Assembly: GCF_003176895.1 (NCBI RefSeq)
Contig: NZ_QGTD01000005.1
Location: 310,001 to 374,000 of the forward strand
Reading direction: 5' to 3'
DNA: 64,000 nucleotides
Origin: Gracilibacillus dipsosauri
Lineage (GTDB): Bacteria; Bacillota; Bacilli; Bacillales; Amphibacillaceae
Made by a program: the position numbers and the translations under genes. This document shows, in pieces, positions 8,301-14,849 of the stretch (within the stretch, counting starts at the first letter, position 1; each line of letters starts with the position of its first letter). The notes under the pieces are model-generated. The model worked only from the letters and a program-made list of their open reading frames with translations. It was not told the origin of the DNA and searched no databases.

Positions 8301-8843
8301 CTATTTCTTTATTAGATTCCCATCTTCATCATAATATTTATAATTTCTAAAGCTATATTCACTTTCATCGGATTGTGGTAAATCAGTCCAAGTAACTGAT
8401 GCTTTATTTGGAATAAATTCTTGTTCCACTATTTTTCCATTGACACTTACTTGCATTTTAGCAACCTTGCTTTCATCATTGGTCACAAACATAAATTGGA
8501 GATTTTCTGTATTAGATGTTTTAGGAATGAAAGAACTAAATTTTTCATTTTGCTTTTCTTCTATATATTCCCATTCGTAATTGCCCTCTGAATTTTTTAT
8601 AAATTGGATATAAGCTGGACTACCATTTGATAGAAACCCCACCACTCTAACATCATTAAGATCTTTAATAATCAGAATATCAATTGACTTACTTTCATAC
8701 CCATCAATAGATTTGATAACTTTTACTATCGATTCTTTATTGTTACCGTATACTTTTTGTGTGTTGTTAAAATAGAAAACTGTAATCATAAGAACAAGGA
8801 AAATCGCGGGTATAATGAACACCATATTTTTCCTCTTTAGCAA
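8301..8843 (-). CDS. membrane-anchored hypothetical protein (180 aa)
   Basis: The preferred start is TTG 8843 with GAGGGGGT upstream. ATG 8825 with AAAGAGG upstream is equally possible. The N-terminus is a signal anchor (MVFIIPAIFLVLMITVFYF) after a short basic stretch, so the rest should face outward. The extracytoplasmic part has no cysteines and reads as a beta-rich domain (VRVVGFLSNGSPAYIQF, MQVSVNGKIVEQEF) ending DEDGNLIKK. I recognise no family; it may be a secreted beta-sandwich protein. Boundary motifs E and F flank it. Confidence 0.65.
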   Translation of the reverse strand: MLKRKNMVFIIPAIFLVLMITVFYFNNTQKVYGNNKESIVKVIKSIDGYESKSIDILIIKDLNDVRVVGFLSNGSPAYIQFIKNSEGNYEWEYIEEKQNEKFSSFIPKTSNTENLQFMFVTNDESKVAKMQVSVNGKIVEQEFIPNKASVTWTDLPQSDESEYSFRNYKYYDEDGNLIKK

Positions 8844-8933
8844 AAAAACCCCCTCTACGAAGTTGTCTTTTTTAAACAATCCTGCCACTTCTTTACCTCA
8901 ACAAAGAAAAGCGATTACTCTTGTTAAGCATTC

Positions 8934-8945
8934 GCACCCGTTAAT
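8934..8945 (-). repeat. cassette boundary motif F
   Basis: GCACCCGTTAAT, preceded by ACTCTTGTTAAGCATTC. It lies 24 bp after the stop of the lipoprotein gene at 8970-9389. Confidence 0.55.
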
Positions 8946-8969
8946 GCAATAAGATTTTACCAATATTGT

Positions 8970-9389
8970 TTATTCAGACGAATTATTAACTAAGAGATAT
9001 TCCTTATTATTATCTCCAACAAATTGTAATCCTTTTATGTAAGGTTCAAAGGTTGTAATCTCTTCCTTTGAAAGCCCCTTTGAATCAAATATAATTTCTC
9101 CGTTAATTTCAATAGTATCTTTGTTATATTTTATATCTTGCTTTTTTGTTTCAATAAGTCTATCTTTTATATTCATTGAGGGAATTACATTAACAGTATC
9201 AACAACACTTACATCATCTTCATTTGCAATTGTAATTTCATACGTCAATTTTTGTTTGTGTTCAGACTCAACAGTTCCAATTGAAACTTCACTATTTATT
9301 ATTCTTTGTTCTCTATCGTTTTCGCTTGTACTTGAACAGCCTGTTAATATAATAAAACTTGCTAATAAAAAAACTATAACTTTTTTCAT
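8970..9389 (-). CDS. small lipoprotein, hypothetical (139 aa)
   Basis: The start is ATG 9389, with GAAAGG upstream, giving MKKVIVFLLASFIILTGCSS. The lipobox is LTGC, so the Cys at about residue 18 should be diacylated and the protein displayed on the outer face of the membrane. The mature part is about 120 residues, charged, with alternating strands (YEITIANEDDVSVVDTVNVI and TIEINGEIIFDSKG), and has no recognised domain. It ends near motif F, and motif G lies just upstream, so it is a single-gene unit like its neighbours. Substrate binding or immunity roles would be guesses. Confidence 0.75.
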   Translation of the reverse strand: MKKVIVFLLASFIILTGCSSTSENDREQRIINSEVSIGTVESEHKQKLTYEITIANEDDVSVVDTVNVIPSMNIKDRLIETKKQDIKYNKDTIEINGEIIFDSKGLSKEEITTFEPYIKGLQFVGDNNKEYLLVNNSSE

Positions 9390-9423
9390 ATAAACCTTTC
9401 TCAATCCTTTCTTGAAGAAAACT

Positions 9424-9471
9424 GCTTCGTTAGTTTAAGTATATTTCTTCACGATCTTCTTTTATCCTACC
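9424..9471 (-). repeat. boundary motif G with longer shared tail
   Basis: GCTTCGTTAGTT, followed by TAAGTATATTTCTTCACGAT and CTTCTTTTATCCTA. The same tail recurs inverted at 12519-12556 (TAGTTTAAGTAAAATTCTTC and GATCTTCTTTTATCCTA on the minus strand). The two copies bracket the secreted-peptide gene and the insertion sequence. Confidence 0.55.
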
Positions 9472-10044
9472 ATAACTCTCTATTTGTTTTTTTAATTTTC
9501 TAACCAATTCATATTTATGAATGACTCATTACTCTTAAGTTATGACACTTTTAAAATTGTATTTATTTATTGCGACCTCTATTTGTTGTAGCTTTGAAAT
9601 AAAGTTTGATAATTTATAATAAAGATTGATCATTTTAAATAAAGTCCGATATTTTTTAAATATGTTTGATACAATTAATGTGATGAATTGTTCCAGAATC
9701 GGGCCAAATTATTGAAGACTGGATTTGATATAACCCTGAATATTTTTTGCATTATTCATAATTAATTTAGTATTTTTTAGCAGCTATTAATATAGTAGGT
9801 TTTTTCCTCACATCAATAAAGATCTAATTTATTTAATTGGTTGTAAAGCTTGTAGCTATAAGAGTACGGTTATTGACAAAAAATACAAGCAGGAGTCCTA
9901 CCAACCGCGTTTTGTTGGTAGGACCCCAAGCATGAATAAACACCCCAACAACTGGTATAGTTGAATTGACTAGAATCACATAACCATACAGAATAGATGC
10001 TTTCTATATGATACTTCTATCTTAGAATAGTATATTTTGTAAAC
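9472..10044. other. gene-free stretch with degenerate repeats and a strong hairpin
   Basis: No credible coding sequence is seen. At 9597-9677 four degenerate units of about 20 bp follow one another, each with AATAAAG-like and TTGAT-like parts. At 9895-9924 a perfect 11-bp inverted repeat (GTCCTACCAAC / GTTGGTAGGAC, loop of 8) is present. No T-run follows it closely on either strand, so it is not a convincing terminator. The rest is AT-rich and featureless. Confidence 0.4.
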
Positions 10045-10089
10045 TAAAAAAGCCTGATGAAGGCAAAAGTAAAGAAGTGTCTTCATCAG
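10045..10089 (-). terminator. terminator downstream of the secreted protein gene
   Basis: Minus-strand stem CTGATGAAG / CTTCATCAG with a loop of 18, followed by GCTTTTTTAG. It lies about 140 bp after the stop of the gene at 10231-10860. Confidence 0.65.
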
Positions 10090-10230
10090 ACTAAATAATT
10101 ATATTAACTACTAATTAGTTCACTAGTTTCAAAGTTAAACCAGAATAAATATCTATAAATTTTATTCTATTAATCAGTAAGAAAAGGCTTCCTTAAAAAA
10201 ATATCTATTAGGAAACTTGAATTTAATAGG

Positions 10231-10860
10231 CTAAGAACAAGAACCTATTATTGCAGAAATACCAAAAAAGTCTAATAATGCTTCTTTTGTACTAGAGCCA
10301 ACTCTTGCTGATACTTTATTAACCGCTTTCTTTAATGCTGCTTTTCTGCTTAGGTTATCTTTTCGGTATTTATCATAGAAATATTTTACTGATTTAACAA
10401 ATTTAACTGTACCACCAAACTGATCAATAAATTTTTTTACTTTTAAAATTTTTGTCAAAGGAATGCCATTTGAAACTATTGCCATACCTATAGCACCAAC
10501 GCAAGCAAAGACATTAAAGTTTAACTGGTTACCAAAAGGATCAAATTTCAACACACCATTAACAACTTTTGTTTCAACACCTGACTCTTGTTCGACCCAT
10601 TCAGCTATTGCTGAGTCATCTCCACTGTTAACTAATTCAGCTGGTATATTTTCTATCGCCGACAAAATATCTAAAACGAAAGGATCAACTTGATCCCCAT
10701 CATGTTCGCCATCTAAGTTGAGTTCTAAAATGTCTAAGTTGGAATTAGGATTTGGTACCTGATTTTCTTGTGCAAAAACTGAACCTGTTGGACCAATAGC
10801 TGAAACTAGGAGCGCAGCTACTAACAAAGTTACAAGACACTTCTTCAAATTAATTTTCAA
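10231..10860 (-). CDS. secreted hypothetical protein, possible bacteriocin-like precursor (209 aa)
   Basis: It starts at TTG 10860 after AAAGGAGGAATTTAT. The N-terminus is a Sec signal peptide (basic MKINLKK, hydrophobic core, cleavage probably after SVFA). An acidic propeptide-like section of about 85 residues follows. The C-terminal domain of about 95 residues has a hydrophobic Gly-rich helix with one Cys (VFACVGAIGMAIVSNGIPL), then a very basic region (FVKSVKYFYDKYRKDNLSRK), and a last Cys three residues from the end. Two extracellular Cys could form a disulphide. I recall similar secreted proteins in Bacillus but no established function. The divergent small membrane gene beside it could be an immunity partner (inference). 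Confidence 0.75.
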   Translation of the reverse strand: MKINLKKCLVTLLVAALLVSAIGPTGSVFAQENQVPNPNSNLDILELNLDGEHDGDQVDPFVLDILSAIENIPAELVNSGDDSAIAEWVEQESGVETKVVNGVLKFDPFGNQLNFNVFACVGAIGMAIVSNGIPLTKILKVKKFIDQFGGTVKFVKSVKYFYDKYRKDNLSRKAALKKAVNKVSARVGSSTKEALLDFFGISAIIGSCS

Positions 10861-10935
10861 ATAAATTCCTCCTTTGTAAACTACTAGCTAATAGTTTATT
10901 ATATTATATATATTAAATCAAGGAGGAATTTAGAT
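10861..10935. promoter_or_regulatory. divergent control region with mirrored ribosome binding sites
   Basis: This 75-bp AT-rich interval separates divergent starts at 10860 and 10936. TAAATTCCTCCTT (about 10862-10874) and AAGGAGGAATTTA (about 10919-10931) are exact reverse complements, so both genes have the same ribosome binding sequence. The arms could also pair in a read-through transcript. Confidence 0.5.
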
Positions 10936-11103
10936 ATGATTGGTAATATTAAGAAAATTTTACCTTTAGTAGGTGTTATCTTTATGGGAACAGTAGCGTT
11001 ATTAAATATTTTTAGTGATAACGAGTATATGGTCTCCATAGTTAGTGTAATTTTATTTTTTATACTATTAATACTATTTTTTATTAGTAAAAAAACTTCA
11101 TAA
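10936..11103 (+). CDS. small two-pass membrane protein (55 aa), possible immunity partner
   Basis: An ATG 10936 is preceded by AAGGAGGAATTTAGAT, an excellent ribosome binding site. The product begins MIGNIKKILPLVGVIFMGTV. It has two predicted membrane helices (residues about 8-26 and 32-50) separated by the polar FSDNEYM, and ends with the basic SKKTS. It is divergent from the secreted protein at 10231-10860 and shares its control region. Small basic membrane proteins next to secreted peptide genes are often immunity proteins, but here only position and shape support that. Confidence 0.6.
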   Translation: MIGNIKKILPLVGVIFMGTVALLNIFSDNEYMVSIVSVILFFILLILFFISKKTS

Positions 11104-11294
11104 TTTATATGTCTCATAGAAAGTAAATAAGGTAACATTGGATCTACGTAAATATTTTAGACACAAATAAGTTAAGTTTTTATTGATTCTTTTTTGCTAC
11201 CGCGCTTCGCTTGCTACCCTACATGTTTTGTGAGGTTCTTGGTTTTTAGAACGTCACAAAACATGTAGGTAAATAAAGAATATGCTGAGGGAAA

Positions 11295-12174
11295 TCAACT
11301 GGCGCGCACACAATTGTCTTCCATTTCTTGTGGTGTTTTGTAATCTATGCTGCCGTGAATTCTTTTACGGTTATACCAACCTTCAATGTATTGAAATAAA
11401 GCTATTCTAGCCGATTTTTCATCGATATATTGAATTTGATTCACTTCTTCCTTCTTTAAAATAGCGTGAAAGGATTCTATGCAAGCATTGTCATATGGAC
11501 TTCCTTTATAGCTAAAAGAGTGTACCATGTTAAGTTGTTCAATCACTTTGGCAAATTTATCACTTGTGTACTGACTACCTAGATCAGAATGGAAAATAAG
11601 ACCTTCATCTGGTTGTTGTGTTTCATAGGCGTTTTTCAAGGCTGTAATAATTAATTCAGTTGTCATGGTGCGTCCAAAAGAGAAACCAACAATTTTCTTA
11701 GTATGTAAATCCATGACAGATGCAAGGTAGCACCAGCCATATTTAAACGTGTATATATACGTAATATCTCCAACCCACTTTTCGTTAATTGTATGGGTTG
11801 AAAAGTCCCTTTGTAAGATGTTTTCACGCTCGACAACCTTTTCTTTACTTGGCGTTGGACGGAACTTTTTCACTGTAATAGATTTAATATCAGCTTTTTT
11901 CATCAATCGCTGTACACGTTTAAGGCTTACCCGGTACCCTTCCTTCACCAAAAGGTGATGGATTTTAGGAGCACCATATCGTAGTTTACTTTCCTGATGA
12001 ATTTCTATAATTCTTTCAGTTAATTGGCGATTCTCTTGCTCGCGATTAGAGATCGATTTAGTTAATGATTTATAATACGTACTTTCTAGGTACACCAAGC
12101 ACTTCACACAATGTGTGAATGGGATAATTGTCTTTCTGTTGGTCGATTAGGTCAGTTATCTCAGCGTCACTTAT
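11295..12174 (-). pseudogene. IS150-like transposase orfB (frameshifted)
   Basis: The rve integrase core is intact: Asp in WVGDITYIY, Asp in FHSDLGSQY and Glu in NACIESFH give the DDE triad with IS3-type spacing, and WYNRKRIHGSIDYKTPQEM closes the domain. The 5' part reads ISDAEITDLIDQQKDNYPIH then TLCEVLGVPR. One extra A in an A-run near 12085 shifts the frame before STYYKSLTKS. An in-frame ATG at 12107 allows a shortened product, but normal frameshift production of OrfAB is lost because orfA is dead too. Confidence 0.82.
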
Positions 12175-12458
12175 TTTTTCGCAAATATGGCCATAGCCTT
12201 TTTTAAGATTTCATTTTCCTGTTGTAGCTTAAGCATTTGCTATTGAAGTTTTGCATAGTCATCCGGGGTTATGGAAGATCCAACTTCCAATTCCATAGGA
12301 TTTAATTTTTTAATCCATGCATAGATAGTTACTTCAGATACGCCATATTCGCTGCTTAAATCTCTAACCGATTGACCGGAATGATATAAATCAACAACCA
12401 TTTTTCGAAAGTCATCATTATAACGTTTGCCGTTTTTGTGATTTGTCATTGGACACAT
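12171..12458 (-). pseudogene. IS150-like transposase orfA (nonsense and frameshift)
   Basis: The helix-turn-helix half of an IS3-family transposase: YNDDFRKMVVDLYHSGQSVR then DLSSEYGVSEVTIYAWIKKL. It stops at TAG (12240-12242) where Lys is expected in DYAKLQ-K-QMLKLQQ. A few codons later one A is missing from the run that should encode QENEIL. In the corrected frame it would end AMAIFAKK at 12171, just overlapping orfB as is normal for the family. Confidence 0.8.
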
Positions 12459-12518
12459 CCCCCTAAGATTGATTGTAATTACTTAACTAAGATGTGTCCA
12501 TGAAACTATACTAACATT

Positions 12519-12556
12519 AGTAGGATAAAAGAAGATCTGAAGAATTTTACTTAAAC
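12519..12556 (+). repeat. boundary motif J, inverted partner of G
   Basis: On the minus strand this reads GCCCCGCTAGTTTAAG followed by TAAAATTCTTCAGATC and TTCTTTTATCCTA, matching the tail at 9424-9471. On the plus strand it precedes the frameshifted membrane gene at 12628, whose other boundary is the motif at 12937-12948. Confidence 0.5.
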
Positions 12557-12627
12557 TAGCGGGGCAGTTTAATACAACAAGGAATATAGGGGTGAAAGTA
12601 AAAGATTTGGGATGAGGAGGGAACATT

Positions 12628-12941
12628 ATGCCAATTTTTTCTGTAATTGCATTTTCGGCATTGTTTATTGCAATAGTGTCAATATTTTTTGCTATCAGAG
12701 GTAAGTATCAATTTTACTGGGTCTCAGCAGTTGGAATTTATGTTTTTAGCTTTTTAGCAGGCTTTTCGATTGGACAAATGACAGTTGGTTTGACCTTTAT
12801 ACCTTTAACTTTGGCTATTGGATATTCTTTCGGTTGGATAAAAAATAAAATGCACAGCATCATTTTTCTTTAATTGGATTCCTTATGGTGATTTATGTAG
12901 GTAACTTGTTATTCTATCCGTTGTTTCCACTTTTTAATTAA
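12628..12941 (+). pseudogene. small membrane protein gene with a 1-bp frameshift in a T-run
   Basis: The ATG follows GAGGAGGGAACATT. The open frame gives 81 residues with about three membrane helices and stops at 12873. The sequence ATCATTTTTCTTT contains five T's. With six, the frame continues as IIFSLIGFLMVIYVGNLLFY then PLFPLFN and stops at 12939-12941, inside the boundary motif, exactly where other genes of this region stop. I therefore read it as a frameshifted version of a protein of about 103 residues with four helices. A homopolymer slip could also be phase variation or a sequencing error. No family recognised. Confidence 0.6.
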
Positions 12942-13030
12942 CGGGTTCTTTAGTGAAAGAAGAAGTCGATTATCAATTTCGAAATCGGCTTTATTTATGT
13001 CATAACAGTTCTACTTGGTGTCACAACTCG
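12937..13030 (+). repeat. long cassette 'tail' repeat I, inverted copy of repeat A
   Basis: It starts with ATTAACGGGTTC, overlapping the restored stop of the preceding gene, and continues TTTAGTGAAAGAAGAAGTCG, the terminator-like hairpin and AACAGTTCTACTTGGTGTCA. It corresponds almost base for base to 6288-6400 read on the opposite strand, apart from a 12-15 bp gap after the hairpin. Confidence 0.7.
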
Positions 13031-13165
13031 CCAGATTGTTGAATAAAAAACAAGTAGCGAGAGAATATTCTCAGCCTCTAGTCTGATTAAAAATAATTCC
13101 TAAAGATTATATTCAAGTGGATATAGAATGTTTATAATGATTATGATCATCTGTGTTAGTAATCT

Positions 13166-13372
13166 TTAACAAATAGTTAATTTACCTGCAACAATAAGAC
13201 AAGCTAAATAAATAGATTTGCTGTTAAAATCATTCAAGAAATACATTAGCCTTTCTTTTTTTCCTCTATTATCAATTCTATTAGTAGCGCACTTAAAGGT
13301 ATACCCATTAATAATATCTCCATCATATTGTTCCCTTAAATATTCCTTTACTATATTAAATTTCGGATTCAC
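13166..13372 (-). pseudogene. hypothetical protein, probably 5'-truncated
   Basis: A 68-residue minus-strand frame (NGYTFKCATNRIDNRGKKER, then LMYFLNDFNSKSIYLACLIV) has a coding-like residue mix: charged helix, strand, Gly turns. Its only start is a GTG at 13372 with no convincing ribosome binding site. At that point the opposite strand begins a different coding-like fragment. This looks like the C-terminal part of a longer protein cut at a junction near 13373. Family unknown. It may still be a short real gene. Confidence 0.4.
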
Positions 13373-13373
13373 T

Positions 13374-13499
13374 TTTCAGGAATATAATAATGGTGATAAT
13401 GGTAAAGATCAACCTTATATCTTCAAAGAACTCAATTATAATATCGGAATAGTAATGCTCATAGGAGTCAGTACGGTTTTCTTACTTAGGATTTTATAA
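13374..13499 (+). pseudogene. C-terminal fragment of a membrane protein
   Basis: The plus strand reads QEYNNGDNGKDQPYIFKELN followed by YNIGIVMLIGVSTVFLLRIL and a stop: a polar linker and a last membrane helix. The upstream part of the same frame overlaps the fragment at 13166-13372 antisense and does not look coding. The fragment has no start of its own. Confidence 0.35.
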
Positions 13500-13587
13500 T
13501 AATCTACAAAAAACCTTCCATAAATCCCATTAATTCCCAATTTAACCACAAGAAAAATGCGACCTTAGATCACCTTCTTTAAGTATT

Positions 13588-13600
13588 GCCACCCGTTAAT
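13588..13600 (-). repeat. cassette boundary motif H
   Basis: GCCACCCGTTAAT (one extra C), preceded by ACCTTCTTTAAGTATT. It is the last copy before the TetR operon and marks the right edge of the cassette-like region. Confidence 0.5.
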
Positions 13601-13617
13601 AAAAAATGACCAATATT

Positions 13618-13641
13618 TTTATAATATATTTATATTGTAAA
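13618..13641. promoter_or_regulatory. putative TetR operator, distal copy
   Basis: Arms TTTATAATAT and ATATTGTAAA (9 of 10 complementary) with a 4-base centre. Its centre is 33 bp from that of the proximal copy, about three helical turns. Confidence 0.5.
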
Positions 13642-13650
13642 ATAAAGTTT

Positions 13651-13674
13651 TTTATAATATAATCATATTATAAA
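13651..13674. promoter_or_regulatory. putative TetR operator, proximal copy
   Basis: A perfect inverted repeat: arms TTTATAATAT and ATATTATAAA with a 4-base centre, immediately upstream of the AAGGAGG of the tetR-type gene. It overlaps the likely promoter, so autorepression is expected. Confidence 0.6.
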
Positions 13675-13688
13675 AAGGAGGTCTTCTT

Positions 13689-14300
13689 ATGCCTAAAAAA
13701 GTGGATATAGTTGAGAGAAGAAATCAGATTGCGCAAGCTACTTGGCAAGTAATATTGAAAAAAGGGATAGATAAAGCTTCGATTCAGAATATTGCAGCTG
13801 AAGCAAACATGTCGGTTGGACTTATTCAGCATAATTTTTCATCCAAAGCTCAGCTAATTCATTATGCGATGAAATTAGTATTAGATCGAATGGAACAGCG
13901 TGCAATGGGCCGTCTAAATGCTTTTACTGGAACAAAAGAGAATAAGTTAAGGAGATTAATGAAATTTCTTATACCGACAAGTCACGAGGAAATGATGGAA
14001 GCAAGGGTATGGATTGCCTTTTTAGGTAATTCCTTTAACGATCCTAAACTTCTTGAATTAAAGGAAGAAATGGACCGCTATTCTCGAAAATTAATAACGA
14101 TCATTTTAGAGCTTATGACGGAGCTAGGATATCTTGGTCACCAGCATAATCGAGACTTGGAGCTTGAATTTCTCTACGCTTTTATAGATGGTCTTGTCAT
14201 TCATGCCATTCAGGCCCCTCAACAATATACGAATGAAAAAATGGATCAATTGATTGAGCATTATTTACAAGAAAAAATGGGGAATCATGCAGATGGATAA
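13689..14300 (+). CDS. TetR/AcrR-family transcriptional regulator
   Basis: A 203-residue repressor. The N-terminal helix-turn-helix is IDKASIQNIAAEANMSVGLI with the following QHNFSSKAQLIHYA (residues about 26-60), the form found in BetI-like TetR proteins. The C-terminal ligand domain is all-helical. The ATG follows AAAAAGGAGGTCTTCTT. Two tandem palindromes upstream suggest autoregulation of the operon with the two membrane protein genes that follow. The downstream gene starts inside the last codons of this one, so translation is probably coupled. The inducer is unknown. Confidence 0.9.
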   Translation: MPKKVDIVERRNQIAQATWQVILKKGIDKASIQNIAAEANMSVGLIQHNFSSKAQLIHYAMKLVLDRMEQRAMGRLNAFTGTKENKLRRLMKFLIPTSHEEMMEARVWIAFLGNSFNDPKLLELKEEMDRYSRKLITIILELMTELGYLGHQHNRDLELEFLYAFIDGLVIHAIQAPQQYTNEKMDQLIEHYLQEKMGNHADG

Positions 14301-14823
14301 AGTTACTCTTATCATCCCATTGCTTATTGGTATCCTAATCTTCCGTCAGTTTATCCCAAAGGAAGTCAATCGTTTTGATTTTATTGGCTTGCCCATATTA
14401 GGATTGTATAAAACCTACTCCAGTTTACCCAGTACATTAAATGCTGAAATATTAGCAGAATTAATTTGTCTACTTATATGGGCGGCCATTATCGGAATCT
14501 ATCAAGCAAAGAAAACAAAGGTTGTTTACCATTATGACAAATTAAGTACTGTTGGAGGAATCCATTATATTGTTCTTTGGATTGTCATGCTTATTGGAAG
14601 AATAATTATATTATTTGCCTTTCACTATACTGATTTCATGAGTGCAATTCAATCGGGAGGAGAGCAGTTTAAAAACGATATATTTTATTTAGTATCCCAG
14701 TCAGGTGATTGGCTAATTTGGTCTACAATTGCTGCCTCTTCTATACTATATAGCTTAACCTTGTATAAGGACCATCCAGAAATAAAGGAATTTTTCCATA
14801 CACAGATAAAACAGAAAGAATAA
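14287..14823 (+). CDS. multi-pass membrane protein, hypothetical (178 aa)
   Basis: The start is taken as ATG 14287, overlapping the regulator by 14 bases with GGGGAATC upstream; ATG 14293 is an alternative. About four to five hydrophobic helices are visible (VTLIIPLLIGILIF, ILAELICLLIWAAIIGIY, YIVLWIVMLIGRIIILFAF, WLIWSTIAASSILYSL). The C-terminus is charged and cytoplasmic. No enzymatic motif is seen and I do not recognise the family. As the middle gene of a tetR-membrane-DUF418 operon it may be part of an exported-compound or membrane-stress response (inference). Confidence 0.75.
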   Translation: MQMDKVTLIIPLLIGILIFRQFIPKEVNRFDFIGLPILGLYKTYSSLPSTLNAEILAELICLLIWAAIIGIYQAKKTKVVYHYDKLSTVGGIHYIVLWIVMLIGRIIILFAFHYTDFMSAIQSGGEQFKNDIFYLVSQSGDWLIWSTIAASSILYSLTLYKDHPEIKEFFHTQIKQKE

Positions 14824-14849
14824 CGTATGATTAGAGAGGAGCAAGTAGG

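Larger units (their letters stand above)
11158..12500 (-). mobile_element. IS3-family (IS150-like) insertion sequence, degenerate
   Basis: The element is about 1343 bp. The end upstream of orfA is TGGACACATCTTAGTTAAG (12500 inward, minus strand). The far end is TAGACACAAATAAGTTAAG (11158 inward, plus strand), matching 15 of 19 bases as an inverted repeat. It contains orfA and orfB, both broken. Between orfB and the far end there is a large hairpin with 16-bp arms (11218-11233 and 11254-11269). No target duplication is evident, in keeping with an old insertion. It has landed just beside the tail repeat at 12519-12556. Confidence 0.8.

Noticed and set aside
13218-13373. Plus-strand frame overlapping the fragment at 13166-13372
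   Set aside because: Only its last 42 codons (from 13374) look like protein. The first part is antisense to a better minus-strand frame.
6240-13620. True integron cassette array with attC sites
   Set aside because: No integron integrase gene is in the window, and the boundary motif does not form the paired R and L boxes of attC. The resemblance is kept only as a hypothesis.
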